Assembly (NCBI GenBank): GCA_964352735.1 | Contig: CAYGTC010000005.1 | Coordinates: 62,001-126,000, forward strand | DNA length: 64,000 nucleotides | Direction: 5' to 3' | From: NORP309 sp964352735 | Lineage (GTDB): Bacteria; Pseudomonadota; Gammaproteobacteria; Xanthomonadales; Marinicellaceae | Shown here: positions 1 through 8,317 of the stretch, piece after piece | Layout of the letters: each line of letters begins with the position of its first letter | Position numbering within the stretch: position 1 is the first letter of the stretch | Made by a program: the position numbers and the translations under genes | The notes under the pieces: generated by a model | The model's database searches: none | Told to the model about the DNA's origin: nothing | The model's input: the letters and a program-made list of their open reading frames with translations, nothing else

Positions 1-44
1 TTTATCAATCAAATAATCAAAAATTGAATAAATACAATATACAC

Positions 45-71
45 AAAGGGGGCATTGGCTCCCTTTTTTTT
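45..71 (+). terminator. rho-independent terminator of an upstream gene
   Basis: A 9-bp stem (AAAGGGGGC with GCTCCCTTT, one G-U pair) with a 4-nt ATTG loop is followed by an unbroken run of T. It should end transcription entering from left of the window. It also shows that the TTG at position 55, which would open the next reading frame, lies in the terminator loop, so that gene must start later. Confidence 0.8.
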
Positions 72-81
72 GGATGAAAAA

Positions 82-726
82 ATGTATAAAACTGTAGACA
101 TAAAAAAGTGGTCCAGATACCATCAGTACACATTCTTTAAATCCTATGATTTGCCTTTTTTCAATATTTGTACAGAGCTGGATGTCACAGATGTGGTTTT
201 GCGCTGTAAAAAACATGATTATTCATTTTTTATCAGCAGTTTATATGCTTCATTGTATACAGCCAATGACATCCCAGAATTTAAATACCGCATAAAACAA
301 CAGGAAGTCATTGAGTATGAGAACATTCATGCAGGAAGTACCGTCTTAAATGAGGACAATACCTTCAGTTTTTGCTACTTTGATTACTGTGCACAGTTCA
401 AGGATTTCAATAATAATGCCAAACATCAAATGAGTTTGTCCAGATCGGGAAATTTAGCACTAGAAGTGAAAAAAGAAGCATTGGATTTAATACATTATTC
501 TAGTATTCCTTGGATATCATTCAGCAGTTTTTCACATGCACGAAAATTAGACAAAGATGATTCTATTCCCAAAATTGTTTTTGGAAAATACCATGAAAAA
601 TCTGGACGTTTTTTTATGCCCCTATCAGTTGAAGTGCACCATGCTTTAATGGATGGATATCATGTCGGGCAATACTTCTCTAGATTACAAGAAATATTGA
701 TGACATCAGATATTTGGAATTTTTAA
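82..726 (+). CDS. chloramphenicol acetyltransferase-family protein (CatA-like)
   Basis: The protein has 214 residues from the ATG at 82, close to the roughly 220 residues of type A chloramphenicol acetyltransferases. The family catalytic signature HHxxxDG is present as HHALMDG, with catalytic His about residue 187 and structural Asp about residue 191. An SFSSF-type segment before it also fits the trimeric CAT fold. The family moves an acetyl group from acetyl-CoA to the 3-hydroxyl of chloramphenicol; some chromosomal homologues act on other alcohols. The open frame extends back to TTG 55, but that codon sits in a terminator hairpin, so ATG 82 is preferred although no good Shine-Dalgarno precedes it. 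Membership in the fold is well supported; drug resistance is not shown by the sequence. Confidence 0.82.
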   Translation: MYKTVDIKKWSRYHQYTFFKSYDLPFFNICTELDVTDVVLRCKKHDYSFFISSLYASLYTANDIPEFKYRIKQQEVIEYENIHAGSTVLNEDNTFSFCYFDYCAQFKDFNNNAKHQMSLSRSGNLALEVKKEALDLIHYSSIPWISFSSFSHARKLDKDDSIPKIVFGKYHEKSGRFFMPLSVEVHHALMDGYHVGQYFSRLQEILMTSDIWNF

Positions 727-812
727 AGCGTTTATTCGTTAATTTTTTGTTAATTTTCTCCATAACTTCTATAATGTTGTCATTCCATAACACGATAAGA
801 AGGTATAAGAGG

Positions 813-3092
813 GTGAATAAAAAAATACACAAAAAGCGTTTTTTAACGCTGAGCATCAGCATGATTCTGGCTGGTTTGACACCAATCTCCAGTATTTATG
901 CAGAAGATCAAGAAAGTGAAGACGAATATGGCTTAGAAGAAGTCATTGTTACCGCACAAAAAACTGAACAAAACTTACAAGATGTGCCCATTTCAATATC
1001 AGCAGTCGATGGCGATGTACTCGATGAAATAAGATCTGGTGGAGCAGACATCCGTTTCATTTCAGGTCGAGTTCCCAGTCTTGTGGTTGAATCTGATTTT
1101 GGACGGGTGTTTCCACGGTTTTATATTCGAGGCATTGGTAATACAGACTTTGATTTGAACGCTTCTCAACCAGTATCATTAATTTATGACGATGTGGTGA
1201 TGGAAAACCCGATGTTAAAAGGTTATCCAGTCTTTGATATGGACAGAGTAGAAGTTTTGCGCGGCCCACAAGGTACTTTATTTGGGCGCAACACACCAGC
1301 TGGTATTGTCAAATTTGATTCAGTCAAGCCAACACAAGAAACACAAGGTTATGCTAAGATTGGCTTTGGTCGCTTTGATCAGACCTCTTTTGAAGGAGCC
1401 ATTGGTGGTGCACTGAGTCCAAATTGGTCGGCACGCATATCATATTTGCATGATCAACGTGGCGATTGGGTGCGCAACGAACCCGGTGCGGTTGATCCAG
1501 ATTTGATACTGACTCAGGGCAGGGTCAATGGTGATGGCGATCTTGAGTCATACCGAGAAGATGCTTACAGGATTCAATTGGCTTATGATGGAGATGATTT
1601 CAATGCTTTGTTTAACCTTCATGGCCGTGACTTGGATGGTACAGCAAGGGTATTCAGGGCAAATATCATTGAACCAGGCACCAATGATTTTGTCGATGAT
1701 TATGACAGGTTTGAAGTTTCTCATGACGGTGGCAATGAACAAACAGTGGAATCACTTGGTTTTTCCGCAAAACTGGAATGGAATTTGGGTGAATTAGATT
1801 TTACATCCATCACTGCCTATGAGTCAGTCGAAGCTTTCTCAAGAGGTGATGTTGACGGTGGATATGGTGCGATATTCCTTGAACCAGGTATTCCGTCTGG
1901 CCCAGGCTTTATTCCATTTCCTGCTCAAACAGCAGATGGTATCCCTGATCATGCACAATGGACGCAAGAATTCAGAATATCCAGCAGAACAGACAGTATG
2001 TTTTGGCAAACAGGTGTGTTTTTCTTTGATGAACATTTAGAAGTAGAATCATTCAATTACGATGACTTGTCTGATACATTCACAGGATTGGCAACACAAG
2101 AACAAGACACTACTGCTTATGCTGTTTTTGGCCAAGCTGAATTTTACCTGACAGATGAAACCACATTGACAGCAGGTTTGAGGTGGTCGCGCGATGAAAA
2201 AGATTACACAGCAGCTGTGCCAATGGCGCCATTTGGCGGGGCACCTGTTGCGCCAGAATCTGTTGAAACATCAGACAGCAACTTCAGTGGTAACATCAGT
2301 ATCAGCCACTTCTTGGATGATACTACCAATATCTATGCTCGTATAGCGCGTGGTTTCAGAGCACCTTCTATTCAAGGCAGAGTCTTGTTTGGTGGCGCCA
2401 TTACTGTGGCTGACTCAGAGACCGTAACCTCGTTTGAAGTAGGCTTCAAAAAAGAACTGTGGGACAATAGAGCCCGTTTAAATGCCGCTTTATTTTATTA
2501 CAGAATGTCTGATCAACAATTAACAGCGGGAAGTGGATCTGCTAATGTCAATCAATTGGTCAATGCTGATCGAACCGTTGGTTATGGTTTTGAATCAGAT
2601 TTCACTGCAAGATTGACAGAAAATACTTTACTGACTTTTGGTTTGAGTTATAACAATACAGAAATTCAAGACGATGATCTCACTGTATCACCGTGTGGCA
2701 GTAACTGTACAGTACTGGATCCTCCTGGTGCAATTGAGGGCACAGTGTCAATTGATGGTAATAGCTTGCCAAGGGCGCCTGAATGGATTTCAAACTTGGT
2801 ACTTTCTCACACCATTCCTTTAACACACGGTGACATCATCCTTTCAACCGATTGGTCTTATAGAAGCAGTATTAATTTCTTCTTGTATGAATCAAGAGAA
2901 TTCAGAGGTGATGCCTTATTGCTTGGTGGTTTGAGAGTAGCCTACAGAAGAGCTGACTGGGAAGTCGGTTTATTTGGCAGAAATATCACAGATGAAAACA
3001 AATTGATCGCAGCCATCGACTTCAATAACCTTGAGGGCATTGTTAATGACCCAAGAATCTGGGGTGTAGATTTCAGATATGATTTCTATTAA
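813..3092 (+). CDS. TonB-dependent outer-membrane receptor
   Basis: The 759-residue product has a signal peptide (LTLSISMILAGLTPISSIYA), then a TonB-box and plug start (EEVIVTAQKTEQNLQDVPIS), the plug motif RGPQGTLFGRNT, and a long beta-barrel ending in an aromatic residue (RYDFY), as outer-membrane assembly requires. Such receptors take up siderophores, cobalamin, glycans or other large nutrients using TonB-ExbBD energy; the substrate cannot be read from the sequence. The frame is open back to 714, but GTG 813 has an AAGAAGG Shine-Dalgarno 8-9 nt upstream and gives a proper signal peptide, so it is chosen. The gene is single and is followed by its own terminator. No transport partner or sigma/anti-sigma regulator of the FecIR type lies beside it. 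Confidence 0.93.
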   Translation: MNKKIHKKRFLTLSISMILAGLTPISSIYAEDQESEDEYGLEEVIVTAQKTEQNLQDVPISISAVDGDVLDEIRSGGADIRFISGRVPSLVVESDFGRVFPRFYIRGIGNTDFDLNASQPVSLIYDDVVMENPMLKGYPVFDMDRVEVLRGPQGTLFGRNTPAGIVKFDSVKPTQETQGYAKIGFGRFDQTSFEGAIGGALSPNWSARISYLHDQRGDWVRNEPGAVDPDLILTQGRVNGDGDLESYREDAYRIQLAYDGDDFNALFNLHGRDLDGTARVFRANIIEPGTNDFVDDYDRFEVSHDGGNEQTVESLGFSAKLEWNLGELDFTSITAYESVEAFSRGDVDGGYGAIFLEPGIPSGPGFIPFPAQTADGIPDHAQWTQEFRISSRTDSMFWQTGVFFFDEHLEVESFNYDDLSDTFTGLATQEQDTTAYAVFGQAEFYLTDETTLTAGLRWSRDEKDYTAAVPMAPFGGAPVAPESVETSDSNFSGNISISHFLDDTTNIYARIARGFRAPSIQGRVLFGGAITVADSETVTSFEVGFKKELWDNRARLNAALFYYRMSDQQLTAGSGSANVNQLVNADRTVGYGFESDFTARLTENTLLTFGLSYNNTEIQDDDLTVSPCGSNCTVLDPPGAIEGTVSIDGNSLPRAPEWISNLVLSHTIPLTHGDIILSTDWSYRSSINFFLYESREFRGDALLLGGLRVAYRRADWEVGLFGRNITDENKLIAAIDFNNLEGIVNDPRIWGVDFRYDFY

Positions 3093-3124
3093 GCGATAAT
3101 ATTCAAGGGTTGATAATATTAGTC

Positions 3125-3149
3125 AAAAGGGTCCATGTGGCCCTTTTTT
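3125..3149 (+). terminator. terminator of the TonB-dependent receptor gene
   Basis: AAAAGGG pairs with CCCTTTT, extended by CC/GG across a bulged T, with an ATGT loop and a T tract. It lies 33 nt after the receptor stop codon and is oriented to end that transcript. Confidence 0.8.
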
Positions 3150-3232
3150 GTTTTAATTTAAACCTTTGAGTCGAACTCATTGTCTCAATGGTGTTGTTTA
3201 ATGAATGTTAATAAACGCCATTGATAATAAGT

Positions 3233-3964
3233 ATGCTCATGATAAAATCAAACCTTATAATTTTTTTAATCCTAATTCTATTACTTATGATCAATAATGG
3301 TGTTGTGGCCAATGGCATTCCCAGTAGTGCTCGATCACAAAAAATTATCAAACAGCAAACTCCCTTACTACAAAAGGCATTGTCAAAAGTCGATCTTCAA
3401 TTGGGTGCTCCAATATACATACGCATTTTTAAACAAGAAGCCATGCTTGAATTGTGGTTAAAGAAAGATGATGGTTTTGTATTATTCAAGACTTATCCGG
3501 TTTGTACCTTTGGATTTGGTGGCTTAGGGCCAAAACAAAAAGAAGGTGACGGTAAAGCGCCAGAAGGTTTTTACTTTGTTAAGGCCAATCAGATGAATCC
3601 ATACAGCAGCTACCATCTGTCATTTAACCTTGGATATCCCAATGCTTATGATCGCGCACATAACAGAACTGGTAGCGCCTTAATGGTGCATGGTAACTGT
3701 GTTTCAGTGGGTTGTTACGCGATGACAGATCGATACATTGATGAAATTTATACATTGGCATACAGTGCCCTTGAAGGTGGTCAAAGCTTTTTCCGGGTTC
3801 ATGTGTTTCCATTCACAATGACCGATGAAAATATGAAGCAACAACAATCATCTTCATGGTATCCATTTTGGCAAAATCTCAAACAAGGATATGATTTTTT
3901 TGAAGAGAACCACCACAACCCACCCAACGTAACCGTGGTCAACAAAACGTACCAATTCAACTGA
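3233..3964 (+). CDS. L,D-transpeptidase-like (YkuD fold, YafK type) periplasmic protein
   Basis: The product is 243 residues, with a hydrophobic signal sequence (residues about 4-25, IIFLILILLLMINN) and a YkuD/L,D-transpeptidase domain. The catalytic signature is HGNCVSVGCYAM, with the nucleophilic Cys in SVGC and the conserved HG upstream. The domain resembles E. coli YafK (DpaA/LdtF), which cuts the Lpp-peptidoglycan link, more than the cross-linking LdtD/E type, because it has the GPKQKEGDGKAPEG loop typical of that branch. It should act in the periplasm on peptidoglycan. The start is ambiguous between ATG 3233 and ATG 3239, and neither has a strong ribosome site. The gene is monocistronic. 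Confidence 0.85.
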   Translation: MLMIKSNLIIFLILILLLMINNGVVANGIPSSARSQKIIKQQTPLLQKALSKVDLQLGAPIYIRIFKQEAMLELWLKKDDGFVLFKTYPVCTFGFGGLGPKQKEGDGKAPEGFYFVKANQMNPYSSYHLSFNLGYPNAYDRAHNRTGSALMVHGNCVSVGCYAMTDRYIDEIYTLAYSALEGGQSFFRVHVFPFTMTDENMKQQQSSSWYPFWQNLKQGYDFFEENHHNPPNVTVVNKTYQFN

Positions 3965-4123
3965 TGGCATTATCGCTATCACAACAATGGTGAGAGAACT
4001 CTTGCGCCTCAAACACTTGAGAACCATAGATTGTCAAATTAACAGAAGACAGAACAGTATGTCTTGATGTAATATAATGTTAAGATTTCATTAAAGTTAC
4101 ATTTACAGATTGGGAGCGGGGGC

Positions 4124-4915
4124 ATGGCCAATACTGATTTTGATCAAAAACAGCAAAGGGCAAATACATCTATTTTATCAGGGGAACTCGCACAAAAAAT
4201 TGCTGAAGGCAATAGCAGTGCAGAGGGAGAGTTTGTGGGGTTGAATTATCGTTGGTTACTTTTTATAGTGCGACGAAAGTTCAATCAATCAAATAATCAC
4301 GAAGATATTGTACAGGACACATTTATGCTAGTCATAGCAAAACTAAAGCAAGGGTCAGTCAGAAATCCACAAGCCATTTTAGGCTTTCTGCGTACTGCAG
4401 CGATCCAGATTGGCTATGATTACCTGAGGAAAGACAAAAAATTTACTTCAGACATCGATCCAGATTTAATGGAAACCTTTTCAGATGCGCAAGAAGACAT
4501 CCTATCCACATTAATTTGGAATGACAAACTAAAATTCATCAAAGAAATGATTGATGGTTTGAAAATTCAGCGTGATAAGGACATTTTGATCAACTTTTAT
4601 CTCAAAGACCAAAGTAAGCAATCGATTTGTAATGATCTTGATTTAAGTCCAGCTCATTTTGATCGGGTCATATTCAGAGCCAAAGAACGCCTTAAAAAAA
4701 TCATTGAACAGCAAGGCGGTTATGATGAACCCAAAGGTCCACCACAAAAGAGCCCATTAAAACCGGTTAAAAATAAAAACCAAAATAATAAAGATCAAAA
4801 TAATAAAAACAACACAACAGAATTAAAAGAAAAGAGGATTATGCTGAAAATATACCATTATGTCGTTACCGCATTACAAAAATTCATCAAACCTGTGGCG
4901 GGAAAAACTGCATGA
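4124..4915 (+). CDS. ECF-type RNA polymerase sigma factor
   Basis: The protein has 263 residues. Region 2 spans about residues 40-100, with the core-binding motif EDIVQDTFMLVIAKL and RTAAIQIGYDYLRK. Region 4 lies at about 140-195, with a helix-turn-helix KQSICNDLDLSPAHFDRVIFR followed by AKERLKKI. Beyond region 4 is an unusual tail of about 65 residues, rich in Asn and Lys (KNKNQNNKDQNNKNN), ending in a short amphipathic or hydrophobic stretch. A GGGAG Shine-Dalgarno precedes ATG 4124 and a TATAAT lies at 4073-4078. The stop overlaps the start of the next gene (ATGA), coupling it to a membrane anti-sigma-like protein. It probably controls the block that follows; that is inference from position. 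Confidence 0.88.
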   Translation: MANTDFDQKQQRANTSILSGELAQKIAEGNSSAEGEFVGLNYRWLLFIVRRKFNQSNNHEDIVQDTFMLVIAKLKQGSVRNPQAILGFLRTAAIQIGYDYLRKDKKFTSDIDPDLMETFSDAQEDILSTLIWNDKLKFIKEMIDGLKIQRDKDILINFYLKDQSKQSICNDLDLSPAHFDRVIFRAKERLKKIIEQQGGYDEPKGPPQKSPLKPVKNKNQNNKDQNNKNNTTELKEKRIMLKIYHYVVTALQKFIKPVAGKTA

Positions 4916-5532
4916 AAAGTACATTTACGCCGAACAAAACCATGTTACACAATTACATACAAAACAAGCTCAGCCCCGAGGAAACAGAACAATTAGAGCT
5001 GTGGTTGGCCGATCATCCTGAGGCCATGAACGACCTAGAGCTTGATATCATGATCAAACAGGCCGATTATCAACCTGTATTATCAGAAAATAACCATCAC
5101 AAAACATCGTGGTGGAGCTGGCTGACCAATTCAAAATTGGTGCCTTTACATCTGGCCACTTACGCCATGACCGCATTATTCCTCATCAGCACCTTCAATA
5201 ACAATGGCGGCTTACAAAGTTCACCTGCAACATTCATAGAGTTAGAAAAAGTCCGCGGTGCCGAAACCGATGCCATCAAAGTCGACATACAAAACAAAAA
5301 GAGCCTGGTACTGCGCTTCTTCCCCGATTCCATGATCGACAAATACCAAGTCGTGATTCAATCCCAAGAGTCCAATGAAAAACTAGAATTCAATGATTTG
5401 GTTGCAGATAACCTTGGTTCTATTACCATTTCTATAAATAATACAAAAAAATTAACTGGGCAGTGGGAGGTTTTGGTGTTTGATGATACTTTGAAGGTGG
5501 AACAAGATTTTAAACTATATATTGGTGGTTAG
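4912..5532 (+). CDS. membrane anti-sigma-like protein
   Basis: The 206-residue protein is translationally coupled to the sigma gene by a 4-nt ATGA overlap. Its N-terminus (about residues 10-50: LHNYIQNKLSPEETEQLELW, then LADHPEAMNDLELDIMI) looks like the cytoplasmic sigma-binding helices of anti-sigma factors, but lacks the HxxxCxxC zinc motif. One membrane helix follows (about residues 76-95, PLHLATYAMTALFLISTF), then a periplasmic domain of about 105 residues (SPATFIELEKVRGAET to the end) of no family I recognise. This is the layout of a membrane anti-sigma factor. Its periplasmic half is repeated, in decayed form, immediately downstream. The role is inferred from topology and position. Confidence 0.75.
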   Translation: MKSTFTPNKTMLHNYIQNKLSPEETEQLELWLADHPEAMNDLELDIMIKQADYQPVLSENNHHKTSWWSWLTNSKLVPLHLATYAMTALFLISTFNNNGGLQSSPATFIELEKVRGAETDAIKVDIQNKKSLVLRFFPDSMIDKYQVVIQSQESNEKLEFNDLVADNLGSITISINNTKKLTGQWEVLVFDDTLKVEQDFKLYIGG

Positions 5533-5541
5533 GTATACATT

Positions 5542-6068
5542 ATGGGTCATTGCAAAAAGGGTGGGGTTATCTTTGCTGATTATATCAGCATCCAACCACA
5601 ATTATTGGAAAATCATCAACTGCCTTATCTGGCATATATTAAACAAAACGTGGCAAAACAACTTTGGAACTTTTAATCAACAGAAAAATAATGCTGGTCA
5701 ATTTGATGTTTTATTTCATAATATTATTGACTATTATCAACACATTTTATGACTCTGATAGATTTCGAATTTCATCTGCCACATTTGTCGAACTGGAAAG
5801 ATTCAAGGCCGCTGAATCCGACCCAATAAGTGTCGAAATAACTGACAAACAATGTCTGGTCCTGCGTATTTTCTCAGAATCCATAACATACAAATACCAG
5901 ATCGTCATTAAGTCACAAGAAACCAATGACAAACTCATAATTGATGATTTAATCGCCGATTCACTGGGATCCATCACCATTACAATAAATGATACAAAAA
6001 AAATAAACGGTGTGTTGGAGGTTGTGATGCTAGATGGTGCCATGAATACAGAGCAGGCGTACTTATAA
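5542..6068 (+). pseudogene. decayed tandem copy of the anti-sigma-like gene (C-terminal half still open)
   Basis: A frame open from 5664 (first ATG 5691) to 6068 encodes a membrane helix (MLVNLMFYFIILLTIINTF) and a domain that aligns without gaps to the periplasmic half of the preceding protein. By hand I count about half identical residues over 98 positions, with many conservative changes (I/V, D/E, K/R). Key shared strings are LVLR, KYQxVIxSQExN, LGSITI and TKK. Upstream, a different frame (5542-5676) holds a short remnant, ADYxxxQPQLLENHQ, that resembles ADYQPVLSENNHH of the first copy. The N-terminal sigma-binding half has therefore been frameshifted and eroded. It is either a pseudogene or a shortened membrane protein that keeps only the sensor domain. 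Confidence 0.65.
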
Positions 6069-6110
6069 AGGTTTATGAGTTAAAATTGTATTCTCTCTGG
6101 AGGAGTAACA

Positions 6111-7484
6111 TTGAAAAAAAACAAGTATTTGTTCGGAAAATATAAAGGGTATTTAGGTCCATATCATGAGTCTATTATCAACTTACAAAAATTAATTAGA
6201 TTTGAACACATTAAAACAGGTGGTGATATAGATCAAGGCTATACATACCTTGGACAATTTATTGCACATGAATTGGTTCCTAGTACAACTCTTTTTAAAG
6301 AAAAGTTTGAAGATAAGATACAACCAGTTATGGATTTGAAGAGTCTTTATGATTATTCAACATTAATGTGTGAAGAGTGTGATTCTCTTACTTATGAAGA
6401 TGTCTTCAGTGAAAATGGTGAATTTATTATAAAAAAACATGACTCTGGATATCCGGATTTAAATAGGTTTGCATCTGGAAAATACAAATACAAAGCCATC
6501 ATCCCTGACTTAAGAAATAATGAAAATATCATCATTGTGCAAATACATCTTCTTTGGCAAAGATTACATAATAAAATAGCAAAAATGATTAAGCCCCAAT
6601 GTAGGAGTTTAAAAGGAAAGATAAACTTAGTAAAATCCTATGTGGTTTTTATTTTTCATAAAATTGTAATGAACGAATATTTAAAAGAAATTTGTCATCA
6701 GGATGTCTACAAATTTTATCATGACAGTAAAAAAAAATTGATTTATAACAACAAATTTAAAATGAACTTCATTCCGTATGAGTTTTCAAGAGCGGCATTT
6801 AGGTTTGGTCATACAATGGTCAGAGAAAAATACTCTCTTAATTCAGACATTGATAAATCATTAGAGTTTAAAGAACTTTTTTTGAAAAAAAAGCATAAGA
6901 GGTTACAAGAGAAGCATAAAATTGTATGGCACAGCCTTTTTGGTTATCCGGATAAGAAAAGACAACCCGATCATGCAAAATTAATTAATCGTCATATTGA
7001 ATGTTCCATGGGTAAAATTCCTAATCATTTAGAAAATCATAATAATATTATTAATATTAATCTTAGGGCAAACTTAGATAAAAAAATTTTTCCGGCTTCA
7101 AAAATTGAAAAGAAAATTTTTAAATTATACCGTTCAATTGGAAACAGTGATATTCATGCAAAAAATATAATTCTTGATATACCAACCAATAAGAAAATAC
7201 AAACTGCAGTCAAAACATATAAAAAAACATACAAATCTGATTTACCATTATGGCCCTATATCTTGCTGGAAGCAGAAAAGAGAAGTCCTGATAAATCCAA
7301 AGGTCTTGGAATAGTAGGAAGCACGATAGTATGTGAGGTGATTTTTGAATCAATCAATTTATACAAGAATAAGTTTCTCAATGATGATGATATTATTAAA
7401 TTTATTTTGAGTGAGATAATTCCGGCTGAGAAAAATATTGAGAATTTGAGAATGTTTCATTTGTTGAAGTTTTTAGGAGAATAA
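6111..7484 (+). CDS. animal-type haem peroxidase family protein
   Basis: The 457-residue protein starts at TTG 6111, with a strong GGAGGA Shine-Dalgarno 6-7 nt upstream. It carries the landmarks of the mammalian-type (myeloperoxidase/peroxinectin) superfamily: LGQFIAHE with distal Gln49 and His53, RNNENIIIVQIHLLWQRLHN with Arg135 and Glu138, and FRFGHTMV with proximal His234. All residues needed for haem binding and peroxide cleavage appear to be present. The Asp before the distal His that forms a haem ester in mammalian enzymes is Ala52 here. No signal peptide is visible, so it is probably cytoplasmic unless exported with a partner. It lies 42 nt after the decayed anti-sigma copy and 3 nt before the next gene. 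The substrate is unknown. Confidence 0.82.
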   Translation: MKKNKYLFGKYKGYLGPYHESIINLQKLIRFEHIKTGGDIDQGYTYLGQFIAHELVPSTTLFKEKFEDKIQPVMDLKSLYDYSTLMCEECDSLTYEDVFSENGEFIIKKHDSGYPDLNRFASGKYKYKAIIPDLRNNENIIIVQIHLLWQRLHNKIAKMIKPQCRSLKGKINLVKSYVVFIFHKIVMNEYLKEICHQDVYKFYHDSKKKLIYNNKFKMNFIPYEFSRAAFRFGHTMVREKYSLNSDIDKSLEFKELFLKKKHKRLQEKHKIVWHSLFGYPDKKRQPDHAKLINRHIECSMGKIPNHLENHNNIININLRANLDKKIFPASKIEKKIFKLYRSIGNSDIHAKNIILDIPTNKKIQTAVKTYKKTYKSDLPLWPYILLEAEKRSPDKSKGLGIVGSTIVCEVIFESINLYKNKFLNDDDIIKFILSEIIPAEKNIENLRMFHLLKFLGE

Positions 7485-7487
7485 GTA

Positions 7488-8297
7488 ATGACAGATAAAT
7501 ATCAATTTTTTGATAATGTTATAGGGTTCAGTATTGGTTCTATTAATACTGAAAAAGACTTAGAAGATTATCATCCTCCCACATGTGCGAGCTCATTGAT
7601 TCATGTGACTAAAAACATAGTGGATAAAGATCAAAATATCCTTACTGTTATTGATGGAAGTGAAGAATATGTCAATTGGGCTGTTGCAAAAGGAGCTTGG
7701 AAAGGAGCAAAAGATATATTTAACTTATTGAAGTTAAAATCTGACTCATCATCTGCTTCTCCTGTTACAAGGGTATTTCAAAGTGGGATAATCACTAATA
7801 AAGGACGTTTTATTTTAGAGTCCTATGAAATCGAAAGATTTGCATCTTCGCCAACTGGTGATGAGATGTTAAAGACGTGTAAAAAAAAGGTTTTTGGGCC
7901 CGTTTATATAGATACTTTGACTTGGTTAGAAGTTGAATCGACTAAAGACAAAATCAAAGAATTATCTAAGAAAATAAAAATTAAAAATAAATTTAATGAA
8001 CTGATTAACATTAATCCACATATTAAAAATATTATACCAGAGGTGGATGATTCAGATTTGACAAATTTTAAAGTGCAGATTGATAAAAAAAATAATCAAG
8101 AAATGTTGATAGAAAAAAAATTAAATGGGTATTATTTATTAAAAGAAAAAATTGAAGAATTAAAGAGCACTGACCAAAAATTAGCGTTACTAAAAGCACT
8201 GAACGATATTGGAGATATAATCACTTATGAATCAAGAAAATATAGGATAATAAAAAGATTCAAAACCAAATGGTATTGGGTGCCCATACCTAAATAA
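7488..8297 (+). CDS. protein of unknown family between the peroxidase and the CHAT protease
   Basis: The 269-residue protein starts 3 nt after the peroxidase stop, with a GGAGAA ribosome site inside the end of that gene, so the two are almost certainly co-translated. I recognise no domain. Residues about 1-135 look globular, with a small hydrophobic and Gly/Ala stretch (VNWAVAKGAWKGAKDIFNLL). Residues about 150-240 are Lys/Glu/Asn-rich and probably helical. The C-terminus is basic and aromatic (RFKTKWYWVPIPK). There is no signal peptide or clear membrane helix. It could be a peroxidase partner, an effector, or a substrate of the protease encoded next. Function is unassigned. Confidence 0.75.
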   Translation: MTDKYQFFDNVIGFSIGSINTEKDLEDYHPPTCASSLIHVTKNIVDKDQNILTVIDGSEEYVNWAVAKGAWKGAKDIFNLLKLKSDSSSASPVTRVFQSGIITNKGRFILESYEIERFASSPTGDEMLKTCKKKVFGPVYIDTLTWLEVESTKDKIKELSKKIKIKNKFNELININPHIKNIIPEVDDSDLTNFKVQIDKKNNQEMLIEKKLNGYYLLKEKIEELKSTDQKLALLKALNDIGDIITYESRKYRIIKRFKTKWYWVPIPK

Positions 8298-8317
8298 TTT
8301 TGTAATTAAGGCAAGAA

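Noticed and set aside
5522..5752. A 76-codon open frame after the anti-sigma-like gene
   Set aside because: It overlaps the decayed duplicate in the wrong frame, has an odd composition and does not align to the first copy.
7488..8297. The unknown protein as a bacterial gasdermin cleaved by the CHAT protease
   Set aside because: Size and position fit, but I see no gasdermin motif, and the CHAT protein has a signal peptide while this one does not.
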